From: Platynereis dumerilii
Taxonomy: Eukaryota; Annelida; Polychaeta; Phyllodocida; Nereididae
Assembly (NCBI GenBank): GCA_026936325.1
Contig: JAPTHN010000004.1
Location: forward strand, 45,473,289-45,537,288
Reading direction: 5' to 3'
Length of the DNA stretch: 64,000 bases
Numbering within the stretch: the first letter of the stretch is position 1; each line of letters opens with the position of its first letter. A program made the translations under genes and the position numbers. Positions 56,801 to 61,790 of this stretch are shown piece by piece. The notes below the pieces were generated by a model that saw only the letters and a list, made by a program, of their open reading frames with translations, did not search any database and had not been told where the DNA came from.

Positions 56801-57732
56801 ATTCTATACTTTCTAAATGCCGTAAAAATAACAAAGTCAAGTGAGCGTCCTCCTCGAATGATTCGAACAGTCTCTGGAGGCGCTCTGGTCCATAAATGTT
56901 GTCCGAGAGAGGCGTGGCTTGCCGCCGGAGAGGGAATCGAAATAGAGTACCGTTGTAAAAACCCTCTCGAGTGAACGTGTCTCTCGTGCAATCAAATGTA
57001 CCTATGTAAGGATCGAACTGATCGTGTTTGGAGCGTAGGAGGTCCTGCTGTTTGCTGATGTTCCAACTGAAGGTTGTGTTGGAGAAGACCTTTTGGTGAG
57101 GGTCGATCATCCCCAGGCGCTCACCGGACAGGATGGAGGGCATGTCTGGAAGTCAACCAAAATATTAGTATGGAAGTAGTGGATCGATGGATGGATGAGG
57201 CTTTACATCCTGTATTTCTGCACTTGGTAGACCGGAGTATTTAAGTACCTCATGCAAAATGGAAAACTAATATGGAATCCAAATTTTGGAAAAAAAAAAT
57301 TTTCTCAGAAAAAAGTTAAATCTAAGGAAATTATCATCAGCAGTAATTCAGTACAGCCAAGAATATTAGCAGCAGATTAGTTGAAATCAAATATTAATTG
57401 TTGTTTTTAACATCAAAGTAATCTCGTCCAAACAAAAAAAAAGATATATATCAATCTTGATTGAATTCAAATGTTCCACATATTACTTTATTCTCATGAA
57501 TAACGTTAAATACAACATCATGTGTGGTAGAACTTTGGATAACAGACTCTTAATATAGGCCTACTGTGGCTCATTTCGACTTACCCGTAAGATGGAAGAC
57601 GGACTTGAATCCCATCCCGAAGTAGCCGACTTTAAACGGATCTTGTTGTTTGACGCTCTGACTGAGCATGCGGATTCCTTTCCAGTCATCCTCTTCGAAG
57701 AGGGCATCGTTAAAGGCGTACAATGCAGGACC
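10023..57732 (-). CDS. SACS: sacsin-like gene, 22 chained exons, both ends outside the chain
   Basis: Sacsin is a giant cytosolic co-chaperone of intermediate-filament and mitochondrial homeostasis, built from repeated regions that each start with an Hsp90-like ATPase fold (known for the family). I chained 22 exons: 5691 nt, 1897 codons, all phases matching and no stop. Numbering from the first codon seen, SRR1 covers about residues 1-480, the linker 480-1300, SRR2 1300-1830. The GPAL motif of SRR1 (residue 1) and that of SRR2 (about 1372) are some 1370 residues apart, close to my recollection of human sacsin. Recognisable blocks include IDPHQ, GLPVHI (twice), LFESF, CTYC, LVHPNVP, KELVQNADDAGATEV, GRFGLGFNAVY and NQFKPFNDIF. 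Missing are the SRR1 N-box exon upstream and everything after early post-SRR2, so SRR3, J-domain and HEPN are not in view. Exons are about half GC, introns much more AT-rich. Close paralogue versus orthologue cannot be settled here. Confidence 0.95.
10772..11147 (-). CDS. SACS: SACS exon 21: SRR2 [17 protein letters not shown]
   Basis: Residues 1704-1828. [31 protein letters not shown] is nearly the human [31 protein letters not shown]. Then WNEALLNDSVCRAYLIMLQDLSTF and YITLWPDARYVQSNVNELFVNFF match the human WNTTFMRHVIVKAYL...YYAVWPDPDLVHDDF block. One base carried over as Gly. Donor GTAGGT at 10766-10771. Confidence 0.96.
11148..13425. other. 2.3-kb SACS intron with a GC-richer islet
   Basis: No exon found. 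Most is AT-rich. The segment 12780-12960 is visibly GC-richer and contains a perfect 18-bp palindrome at 12799-12816 and an ACATGGCGGCC motif near 12893. It may be an old promoter-like or transposon remnant. See findings. Confidence 0.5.
13426..13713 (-). CDS. SACS: SACS exon 20: SRR2 middle
   Basis: Residues 1608-1703, 96 codons in phase 0. Contains WIVTAHFGTGKALRMALQEENLLPIGGVAVPL, corresponding to human [34 protein letters not shown]. The segment between exons 19 and 20 is shorter than in human sacsin. Donor GTATAA, weak but phase-consistent. Confidence 0.92.
14397..14626 (-). CDS. SACS: SACS exon 19: SRR2, HLLLFTQNV
   Basis: Residues 1531-1607. GAEHLLLFTQNVIKATVYHI aligns with human GHRLIIFTQSVKSMYLKYL. 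The remainder (RGGTPANMTEVFKVTKAPIKLIRELG) is much less conserved. Phase and order match. Donor GTAAAG at 14391-14396. Confidence 0.9.
15220..15360. repeat. GC-rich degenerate tandem (TCCGC-TTTTA-TACGA units)
   Basis: Unlike its AT-rich surroundings, this segment has two units of about 65 bp, each with a TCCGC(G/A)TTTTA(T/C)TACGA core, interspersed with CCCG blocks. Just downstream a CCTCCTGTCGGGAGG hairpin lies near 15392. Probably a foreign repeat piece. Family not recognised. Confidence 0.5.
20478..20660 (+). mobile_element. tRNA-derived SINE copy, diverged
   Basis: Head first on the plus strand: A-box-like GGTCAGTGGTGGTACGC, B-box-like GAGTTCAAGTCACT about 35 nt later, then a body ending in GGACATAAAGCCC. 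That tail matches, in reverse orientation, GGGCTTTATGTCC of the copies at 47461 and 55324. Orientation is opposite to the other copies. No flanking duplication could be defined. Confidence 0.6.
21357..21494 (-). CDS. SACS: SACS exon 18: SRR2 NATLFRFPLR
   Basis: Residues 1485-1530. TRMESFNATLFRFPLRTRNQA is the repeat signature also seen in SRR1 (NGTLFRFPLR at exon 2). It ends MRSLLNMLFK plus one base, joined as Gly to the next exon across a 6.7-kb intron. Donor GTCAGT at 21351-21356. Confidence 0.93.
22105..22277 (-). CDS. SACS: SACS exon 17: SRR2 IFDPHTSHL block
   Basis: Residues 1427-1484. VIFDPHTSHLGRSIKNKSRPGIKID lines up with human [25 protein letters not shown], and RRLGNQFKPFNDIFSCDLRP with RKFPNQFKPFIDVFGCQL. 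Unusually basic (RKHRRKLRR). The junction codon to the next exon is A+AT (Asn). Confidence 0.95.
22619..22863 (-). CDS. SACS: SACS exon 16: SRR2 GPALW to ITDVPSFI
   Basis: Residues 1346-1427. VRFLYDERENEDAQSCL continues the ATPase fold. Then come MRECQGPALWAFNDAVFTDDDFENITKL and the nucleotide-lid glycines in GRFGLGFNAVYNITDVPSF, matching human [23 protein letters not shown] and GKFGLGFNSVYHITDIP. The only notable change is Ala in place of the Ser of GFNSVY. Donor GTTAGT. Confidence 0.96.
23257..23404 (-). CDS. SACS: SACS exon 15: SRR2 ATPase N-box
   Basis: Residues 1296-1345. FGQSDSLTHRLNTLLQEYTDG is the classic sacsin-repeat opener, followed by the Hsp90-like N-box PKELVQNADDAGATEV. It keeps Glu (the predicted catalytic base), Asn (metal ligand) and the Asp pair. 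SRR2 therefore looks competent in its N-box, unlike some vertebrate repeats that drift here. Donor GTGCTT is non-consensus after +2, but the phase-correct join to the next exon supports it. Confidence 0.95.
23796..23975 (-). CDS. SACS: SACS exon 14: CTYC / LVHPNVP block before SRR2
   Basis: Residues 1236-1295. NCTYCDSEWLRQG aligns with human CCYCDIKVDDLND, and EIMLVHPNVPTSTSEALGVPTLMSR with [25 protein letters not shown]. This pre-repeat segment precedes each ATPase module in the family. The CxxC pair could bind metal, but only one pair is visible, so that is conjecture. The donor is GTTTGT, weaker than its neighbours. Confidence 0.93.
24457..24650 (-). CDS. SACS: SACS exon 13: linker, helical
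   Basis: Residues 1172-1236. Largely helical: IVDVLMMIKKYYERVKEQ, then HICVSILNELKSHVTEEELMKMENELVLPILTK. The position matches human SDHISMVIQKIYLK...LHLMLNIIRWLYSNQ. The split Lys codon (AA+G) is completed by the next exon. Donor GTGAGT. Confidence 0.91.
24942..25154 (-). CDS. SACS: SACS exon 12: linker, WLWHGEGF block
   Basis: Residues 1101-1171, 71 codons in phase 0. IINWLWHGEGFTAPSNVVINTPFMDMRPWVFSIP corresponds to human [20 protein letters not shown]...LQPYLHNVP, followed by LFRNCGVK for LFKVCGSI. This W-x-W/G-x-x-F block recurs after each ATPase region in sacsin-type proteins (family knowledge). Confidence 0.94.
25493..26407 (-). CDS. SACS: SACS exon 11: largest exon, linker core
   Basis: Residues 796-1100, 305 codons, phase 0 on both sides. 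Blocks in order: NISQSLIKIDSADASNLAQLLKI; VFPDIEGAYYAPEDIEKCMLFVLKHY, matching [24 protein letters not shown]; LFDPD-type RFYDPDHALLQRMF; SILRNIGLRGLDDVETEDLYETARLIHH; then LCWVRPMNTRPSFYPENLKW, matching [20 protein letters not shown]. No stop or frame break. Donor GTAAGA. Confidence 0.96.
26661..26961 (-). CDS. SACS: SACS exon 10: linker, helical segment
   Basis: Residues 695-795. HPLVTEMYVFSPSYIGVLKTL matches human HPLIKKYIHSPLPSAVLQIM. The rest is charged and helical (ADEKRRLRSLFSKMSLFDLQ) and ends with a short RFVCATE strand. Phase 0 at the 3' side, donor GTATGT. Confidence 0.92.
27501..27683 (-). CDS. SACS: SACS exon 9: linker, PLPLIPIPEGE
   Basis: Residues 634-694. DLSAFEPLPLIPIPEGEKTDLVQLY matches the human LTLFDEMPLIPR...CVELIRL segment. 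It then runs through DEDVERILTKLGVNVVEDLPL, the counterpart of LADIVQKLGGFVLKKLD. Split codon at both ends. Donor GTAAGT at 27495-27500. Confidence 0.92.
27684..29621. other. 1.9-kb SACS intron
   Basis: AT-rich sequence with no exon-like block, repeat or RNA gene that I can recognise. A 91-codon minus frame at 28268-28543 lacks any family pattern. Confidence 0.6.
29622..29796 (-). CDS. SACS: SACS exon 8: linker, QLKVLTKD to RNFTR
   Basis: Residues 576-633. Begins GYTQLKVLTKDVIAQLL, the counterpart of human TQLQLLNPERFARLI, and ends PPKEWLQNIWMYLQRNF, matching SWLKMVWKNLYIHF. This collinearity, plus exact phase agreement, ties it to exon 7 across the giant intron. Acceptor at 29797-29798, donor GTAATT. 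Confidence 0.93.
31732..32050. repeat. near-perfect palindrome with exon-like arms
   Basis: Arms 31732-31873 and 31913-32050 are inverted copies differing by a few substitutions and one small indel, with a spacer of about 39 bp. The spacer holds a direct copy of the arm tip (41-bp duplication, 31871-31911 against 31912-31952) and a perfect 18-bp palindrome at 31864-31881. Each arm, read outward, has CACAG then about 63 nt coding NTT-(V/I)-x-TEEAIQSGLVKVSTG and then GTAAAA, that is acceptor, open frame, donor. The encoded segment is not recognised. Could be a foldback-type MITE or an inverted duplication of a captured exon. Confidence 0.85.
32580..32891 (+). repeat. possible short element ending in a (CTAT)n microsatellite
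   Basis: A perfect run of CTAT units spans 32825-32891. The 240 bp before it resemble a short retroposon body, with a CCAGTAAAAGATCCCTAACA stretch echoed at 1863-1880 as a looser match. SINEs often end in such microsatellites. The microsatellite is certain, the element call tentative. Confidence 0.45.
34480..35000. repeat. degenerate repeats of GATCAA and GAAGxAC words
   Basis: About 500 bp in which GATCAA, TGAAG(A/T)ACA and AAGTGCAG recur at irregular 25-45 bp intervals, giving a cryptically repetitive tract. No exact unit can be drawn. Possibly a decayed minisatellite. Confidence 0.5.
37243..37870. repeat. left arm: about four 160-bp tandem units
   Basis: Unit landmarks ATTTGGCA/ATTTTGCC occur at 37294, 37454, 37613 and about 37769 (periods near 160, 159, 156). 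Each complete unit contains a hairpin made from ATGG(T/C)GGCCAT, a short loop and ATGGCCGCCAT, and the phrase CCAGGTTGAAAAA. Frames running through the units are by-products of the repeat. Confidence 0.9.
38640..39150 (-). pseudogene. decayed ORF of the inverted-arm element (HEE-D-R family)
   Basis: The minus strand at 38697-38829 encodes a stretch ending LSPCNHEETDSR. Upstream, near 39075-39140, lies CDAIIIDGPLL. Both echo a protein family with a conserved C-x-HEEADTR motif and a DAVIIDG-type start, which I recall as multicopy in cnidarians, molluscs and invertebrate deuterostomes. The part after HEETDSR, where the family continues with a TVDTDVVVLA-type strand, is not recovered in frame. 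The gene is interrupted by several stops and frame breaks. Role (transposase or passenger) unknown. Confidence 0.55.
40015..40837. repeat. right arm: about five 160-bp tandem units, inverted
   Basis: Complementary landmarks (CCAAATTT and variants) lie near 40131, 40291, 40453, 40610 and 40770 (periods 157-162). The outermost unit matches the outermost left unit over CTTTCACTTGGTGATGCAAG, so the arms are true inverted copies, not chance clusters. Hairpins GGCGGCCAT...ATGGCCGCC occur in most units. Confidence 0.9.
41717..41903 (-). mobile_element. tRNA-derived SINE, near full length
   Basis: On the minus strand the head reads GGTCTAGTGGTGGTTTACTA (A-box-like), with a degraded B box (GGGTTTGAAAAATT) 25-30 nt on, then the body GGCGGGTCACCTGGGCC and a tail through TTAGCC and GCATAAAT to the CATC-rich end. 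The same body and tail order is found at 47461-47665, which defines the family within this window. Confidence 0.75.
44774..45765 (+). mobile_element. mariner-family element, 992 bp, internally deleted
   Basis: Terminal inverted repeats of about 35 bp start CGAGGGGCGTTCAGAAAGTT and end with its near-complement (CTTCCTGAACACCCCTCG), flanked by TA on both sides (44772-44773, 45766-45767), the mariner target duplication. Inside, from about 45271, the plus strand encodes DLEPCDCCLFPNLKDELRGKRY, the C-terminal mariner transposase block with the third catalytic Asp (the D of the P-x-D). After a stop at 45361-45363 the frame goes on through AGEHL to about 45477. The N-terminal DNA-binding region and the first two Asp are absent. 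A TA microsatellite lies just left (44735-44755). Confidence 0.92.
47461..47665 (-). mobile_element. tRNA-derived SINE, best-preserved copy
   Basis: Minus strand: GGACTGAGTTTGTAGCG..., then AAATCGCTTGGTCCCGGGTTCAATTCCGGG (B box GGTTCAATTCC intact), body GTCACCTGGATC, and tail TTAGCCCAATGGTGCATAAATGGAGGACATAAAGCCCC. Collinear with 41717-41903. It is not a tRNA gene: acceptor and D stems do not close. Confidence 0.75.
49194..49456 (-). CDS. SACS: SACS exon 7: linker, LLPLANGGF block
   Basis: Residues 488-575. Contains LLKFLLKQNKYELLDGLQLLPLANGGFTTF, matching the human LLEFVLSD...LGLELLPLQNGNFVPF block, and FIPTNEHPQDILPNI, matching ITSAEYPRSLFPSL. The donor GTGAGT at 49188-49193 opens the 19.4-kb intron. 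One base is carried over, and joins the exon at 29796 as Gly. Confidence 0.94.
49457..53691. other. 4.2-kb SACS intron
   Basis: No exon found. It contains a strong hairpin (arms 53119-53139 and 53151-53170) and a tandem 16-bp duplication TAGTTACGTAAAATTT near 53469-53501. The rest is AT-rich without recognisable elements. Confidence 0.6.
53119..53170. repeat. hairpin, about 20-bp arms
   Basis: AAATATCTATATGCAGAATTT and AAATTCTGCATATATCTTT are near-perfect complements around an 11-nt AT loop. Could be a tiny MITE remnant. No further copies seen in the window. Confidence 0.65.
53692..53834 (-). CDS. SACS: SACS exon 6: linker after SRR1
   Basis: Residues 441-488. Translates as an ALNQAHVANVPTQV segment followed by NINKITPMMVSGALRK, which lines up with the human V-RKVTPAWVRQVLRK stretch. 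Ends with a split codon (AG) completed as Ser in the next exon. Confidence 0.9.
54468..54629 (-). CDS. SACS: SACS exon 5: end of SRR1
   Basis: Residues 387-440, exactly 54 codons, phase 0 on both sides. Contains WEGMLVPLYSELMKHKIVFTSVDGGHWLEP, matching human W-x-PVLEPLFSELLQNAVIYS and its following VRLEQ block in order. Donor GTAAAT at 54462-54467. Confidence 0.92.
54896..54945 (-). mobile_element. SINE tail fragment
   Basis: GATGGATGATTGGG...TTACGCATTTGTTAGGCTAAGATAGG matches the tail of the copies at 41717 and 47461 in the same orientation. The head and body are missing. It lies in the intron between SACS exons 4 and 5. Confidence 0.55.
55041..55245 (-). CDS. SACS: SACS exon 4: SRR1, NR-KYIKW to PDFNQ
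   Basis: Residues 318-386. Completes the NR-x-IKW motif following GLPVHI, then WNQCLIQEALPYAYAHLLLTAI, an amphipathic helix conserved in the family, and the VDLVYRAFPDF segment that corresponds to human VDVIYKLWPE. Begins by completing Arg and ends in phase 0 before donor GTAAGC. Confidence 0.93.
55324..55436 (-). mobile_element. SINE tail and partial body
   Basis: GATGGATTGATGACTGGGCC, TTTGTGTCCTGTATCAATGC and TAGGCTAAGTAGGAC appear in the family order, followed by a diverged body ending GACAGGTCC. The tRNA-like head is absent. Located in the intron between SACS exons 3 and 4. Confidence 0.6.
55826..56007 (-). CDS. SACS: SACS exon 3: SRR1 FLPLPP...GLPVHI block
   Basis: Residues 258-318. 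Carries WVGVAMPVDV, then [24 protein letters not shown], the most recognisable sacsin-family signature. In human sacsin the same block reads [10 protein letters not shown]...GLPVHISGFF (from memory). It ends in a split Arg codon completed by the next exon. The donor GTATGA overlaps a short pyrimidine-poor intron start. Confidence 0.95.
56523..57145 (-). CDS. SACS: SACS exon 2: SRR1 core
   Basis: Residues 50-257. Starts DMPSILSGERLGMIDPHQKVF, the conserved sacsin block after the ATPase glycine loop. It continues through YNGTLFRFPLR and the LFESFEEDAHLTLLFLRHL helix, and ends WLVTNYYSGGRASAIFRKLHQ. Second-longest exon of the chain (623 nt). The donor is GTAAGT at 56517-56522. The long uninterrupted frame with strong family blocks makes this one of the safest exons in the window. 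Confidence 0.96.
57185..57245 (-). mobile_element. SINE tail fragment
   Basis: CGATGGATGGATGAGGCTTTACATCCTGTATTTCTGCACTTGGTAGACC preserves the family tail order, and stops after it. Only 40 bp from the acceptor side of SACS exon 2, so it came to rest very close to coding sequence without disturbing it. Confidence 0.55.
57585..57732 (-). CDS. SACS: SACS exon 1 of the chain: SRR1 GPALY to FHLTG
   Basis: Encodes residues 1-49 of the chain. It begins at GPALYAFNDALFEEDDW and ends at YFGMGFKSVFHLTG, which is the second half of the Hsp90-like ATPase core (the G-rich GMGF loop closes over nucleotide in this fold). The acceptor AG sits at 57733-57734 and the donor GTAAGT at 57579-57584. It starts in phase 0 and leaves one base for the next exon, forming Asp. 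The preceding N-box exon should join in phase 0 but was not found. Confidence 0.93.
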
Positions 57733-57743
57733 CTGGAATTAGA

Positions 57744-57789
57744 AGGTCAAGGGTCAATTCAAGGTCAAATTGAGGTCAAATTAAGGTCA
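57744..57789. promoter_or_regulatory. cluster of five AGGTCA-type half-sites
   Basis: AGGTCA at 57744, 57762, 57773 and 57784 and GGGTCA at 57751. The first pair, AGGTCAAGGGTCA, has the DR1 layout bound by HNF4/RXR-type receptors (known consensus). The last four lie 11 bp apart, in helical register. It starts 12 bp from the acceptor of SACS exon 1 of the chain. It may simply be an 11-bp minisatellite. Binding is inferred only. Confidence 0.45.
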
Positions 57790-60413
57790 TGAAGATAAAA
57801 AGAAACCAGTATTTGAGGTTGATATAACATTGTAAGACCAGCAGAGAAAATAACCTTTGTTTCTGGTAAAGCAGACCTCTGTTCATAAATAAACTGCTCA
57901 TATTTTTTAATAAAGAGCCTACCCCAGAGTTGAATTAAGTCTAGAAAATAATTTCTTGGCATAGAAATTCATTTAAAAGAATTTTTTGGCTTGAACAATG
58001 TTGAAACATCCTTGATGATAATCAAGAATATATATCTGCTAGCCTCTGCTTTGTTAATTTTGATAAGTGAATCAAAAAGATATTTTTGTCATCTAACGGT
58101 AAGCCATCAAATTTACTGTGGAAAGAAAATAGCCCTTGAGCACAAATTTTATATATAATGTATTATTCTCAAAAGTTTCAGCTGCATTAAATTTGATGAC
58201 ATATCGAAGGTCACACCAGTCAGCAACTGTCAGTCAGATTACCACAAACAAAGGTACATTTCTTTGGCCTCATCTGCATTTCATAAAATACTATTAAAAC
58301 AGTCTGGCAAAGACAGATGCCATCACAAAATACAATGACAGGTTTACAGTCACTTGTGACAGCCACTGTTGAAATGAATTACATTACAAATGGCAAAAAC
58401 ATAAGGTTTACAGCGACAAAACCTCAACTAAAATTTTAAAACATTTTTTATATTGTCGTGAAAGGAAACAGACAAATCAAGGAGGTGCACTTGTACTTGC
58501 CCGACAAAATATTTTGAACATAATGTGCATTTTTTTGCAGTTTTAAAAAGTATTTAATTTTGAAACAATCAAAATTTCATAAGTATAAGCAATATCCTCG
58601 TCATTACTAATACATCATAAACAATAATATATCTAATTGCGTTCATAATAACTTACTATCAGTTTTTACAAACTAAGGTTACTTAAACAAAGCGTTTCAT
58701 TCTCAAGGAAGGAGGGTAATTTGGTCATGCTTCTTAACATTCCTTATTTAATAAGGTTATTTTTTATTTGTATATTTAACAACATCGTCCTTGGAGCCAC
58801 ACTTTTGCAAGGACGTAGCTTAAAGCAAGTTGCGATATACAAGCAATGTAATAATTGTTATTTTAACTTAAAGGTTTGGATAAGTTTTAAATCACAACAG
58901 CTACTTAAAAAATAACAATTTAATTATCTAATAATTCATAAGAAAACTTTTATTGTTATTTATCTAGGTCAACGCAAATTTCAAATAGACTAAAACAACA
59001 AAATACGCTAAATTAGGGAAGTGCCGTGCAGTGGGGGGAATGCGGGTAAAACGCAAAAACACAAAACATCATCATTTCATCGCAGTGTGTATGATTAAAA
59101 TACATTCATTCATTTCCAGCACAAATTTTCACAAGGATTAACCAGTCCATACCATAATGCATTTGTAAAATGTAAATCAAATGAAATAAAAAAAAGAAAA
59201 CAAGAACCCACGGGTAGCTACAGTAAGTCATAGCGCAAAATAAATGCTTCACCGAGGATGCCTTGGCTTGAGGAAGAAAATTATATAAAAAGCGGTGCTC
59301 ATTTAACCAAAATCAGAAACTGAAAGCAAAAGGTGAAGTTAATCATTGGAATCCTCTGCAAAAAACACCCTCCAATCCAAAACCAGCGATAGAGTCACAT
59401 GATCATGATGTCACAATCACATGACCAAAGACCATCCCAAATAAGGAATATAGCGTACAAACCCTTAGAATAACTACTCGCCTACAGATATACAGCTATT
59501 TCAGTAGGAATCTAAATGATTTTGTAAGATTCTGAAGCACAGGGGTAATATTCGACTAACTTTTGATGCAATTTCTGATTACAGTCGAATCACAAGCCAA
59601 ACTTTTCCGTTCGTTCAATGTTCTACGTTTGAAACTTGCAAGAGAAAGATGTAAATGATTATGATATTGTATTCATGGAATTTGTTGATTTGGTGTTAAC
59701 TTTGCGATTCGATCTACAAGACAGTTTCAAAATCAGGTCATAGACCCAAAAAGTTGTAACAGTTCTATGATCGGATCACAATTTTGTAAGTGGAAAAGTA
59801 AGGCTTGCGAGTTGCGACTGCCATCTAACAAACTGCTACTTGGGAACTACAGAAAATATTGCCAACGTCAATTCAAGTCAGTCATGGCTCAAATCGCTCA
59901 ATCCTTTCAAGATGCCAATTAATGTTCTGTGTTTATTAATCAAAAATGAAACAGGGTGAAAAAGAAATGGCTAAAATCATGAAAACAAAAAGGTATAATT
60001 TTCAGTGTAAATGAAGATCAACCTTTCAAGGTGCAGATTATTTTCATGTTATCTAGTAGTTTTTTTGTGAACACAAAGGGGATGGGTTTGAGCTACTACA
60101 TAAAAGAAGAGGGACTATTGATATTGTGTAATGTACTGATTGTACTGTCTTGATGAAAAGGTGGTATCCAATATCAAAATATCTAGTAATTTGTAGGTAT
60201 AAACTAAATGGGATCATAATCATTGATAATCATAAAGTAAACACAAATGGAGGGGGGTTTAAATCTACGAAGCGATTGGTGTGTTAATTGTTATCGAACA
60301 AATTCTATTATACAAAATAAGCCTTTAAAACTTAAGGAAAGCTGCTGTACATAGTCATCATTGTTGAGTATTTCCTGAGGAATGAGAAGATGATGGAAGC
60401 GAAATAAGCCAAC

Positions 60414-60455
60414 GTCATCCAAAGGTTTGTCCCAATGGGCGTACAACGCTGGTCC
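60414..60455 (-). pseudogene. duplicated start of the SRR1 GPALY exon (probable exon relic)
   Basis: A well-formed acceptor (pyrimidine tract, then AG at 60456-60457) is followed by codons for GPALYAHWDKPLDD. The first six residues equal the start of the exon at 57732. After GGATGAC the frame diverges: relative to the real exon two codons are missing and the bases TGG (Trp) reappear only out of frame. A weak GT donor follows at 60412-60413, so a 42-nt in-frame cassette is formally possible. I read it as a tandem duplicate of the exon that has decayed. The alternative is a mini-exon or decoy acceptor. Confidence 0.45.
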
Positions 60456-61289
60456 CTATGGAAAGCAAAGGTGGAAAAAAATGTCAGAAAGAAAGAAAAA
60501 TACGAAATGAAAGTACGGAGCAGCAACTTAGTACTAGACAACAACACCTCGCCATTGTGTAAATCATGTAAATGAATGGTTTGTGTATATGTGGCACACT
60601 GTGAGTGAAATAAGGGTTTCCAAATATTCATCAAATTTATGTTTTACCCAACATAAGGGTGGTAATGAACAACATGGTTAAAAATTTATTCATAAGTGAA
60701 TTTAGGTAATGCATAGTTTTGCTGCATTTTAAAGAATGTTACATTTTACATAAAAAATTGAGAATATTAATTTTTGTTTCGGAACCTTCAGATCAATATT
60801 GAAACTTGAATAGTGTCTCTATACAATGTATTCTGTTGCTTTAAATAGATCGTGAGTCAGCCAAAACTTATTCTGGAATACTTTGATGATCAGAAACCCT
60901 TATTTCCAACACAATGCCACTGAAGTACAAAAATATTGACTGACCATAATCTTAAGAGCATGGTAAGCCAAGAAAAATAACTGACTCAAAGTAGGAAAAG
61001 GGTGTATGGTGTGTGTTTGATGGAATCATGAAGACATTCACAGTCAGATTCATACTTTCAACAACGCATATACAGAGATATTCGTGAAATTTTCCTTCTA
61101 TCTGGTTGTTAATATCTTAAGCTTAAAATTTAATAGACTGCTAATTTTGACCCCTGACACAATCTACTGTCCAGGGCCCTGTAGTTGGGTCATATATCAC
61201 AATTCCGTGACCGTTGAGAGCGAAGTAAGGTTTTATGATGGATTTGTCATCTATAAAGGTTTATCTAAAAATTGAGCGGGGGTGACCCT

Positions 61290-61790
61290 CCCAAAAGTGC
61301 GGGCTAACTCCGTGAGAGGCCTAAATCCAAAATGGCCGCCACCGACACCTTCGGAAATTAAATTTTCAATGGTTTGAGCTACAGTGATGTGCAATACATC
61401 AATTTTGGGGTTTGTTTGGTCAAGGAATTCATATCTGGGGGTATTTTGGTGATTTGACCTATATTTGACCTAAAAATCCAAGATGGCGGCCAGTTTTCGC
61501 TAAAAATAGTATTTTTTCAATGTTTCTCACATTCCTTCAATGTGAGCACTTTTGGATAGGTTGAACTATGCAGTTATTTGGTGCTTGACTATGTTTATGA
61601 ACTTTTGAGTCATTTAGAAGGACAGGAGGTTAATAATGACAGGTTAATAAGGGCATGTTTTCGGACAAATTTCGTAAAATATGTGCTTTTCAATGGTTTG
61701 GGCTACAATGATGTTCAATTCATGGATTTTGGGGTTTATGGGCCAAGGAATTCACATCTGGGGTTAGTTTGATGATTAGTTTATTTGTAA
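61290..61790. repeat. two-copy repeat with AAGATGGCGGCC motifs
   Basis: A block of about 95 bp at about 61363-61455 recurs at about 61686-61775, with landmarks TTTTCAATGGTTTG, GGCTACA/GAGCTACA, ATTTTGGGGTTT, CAAGGAATTCA and ATCTGGGG in order and roughly 320 bp apart. Between them are AAAATGGCCGCC (near 61330) and AAGATGGCGGCC (near 61482), plus a TGACCT pair. Looks like a dimer of a dispersed repeat. Confidence 0.7.

Noticed and set aside
60332-60634. 100-codon minus-strand open frame as a gene
   Set aside because: The only meaningful part is the 42-nt exon-like start, in another frame. The rest shows no pattern.
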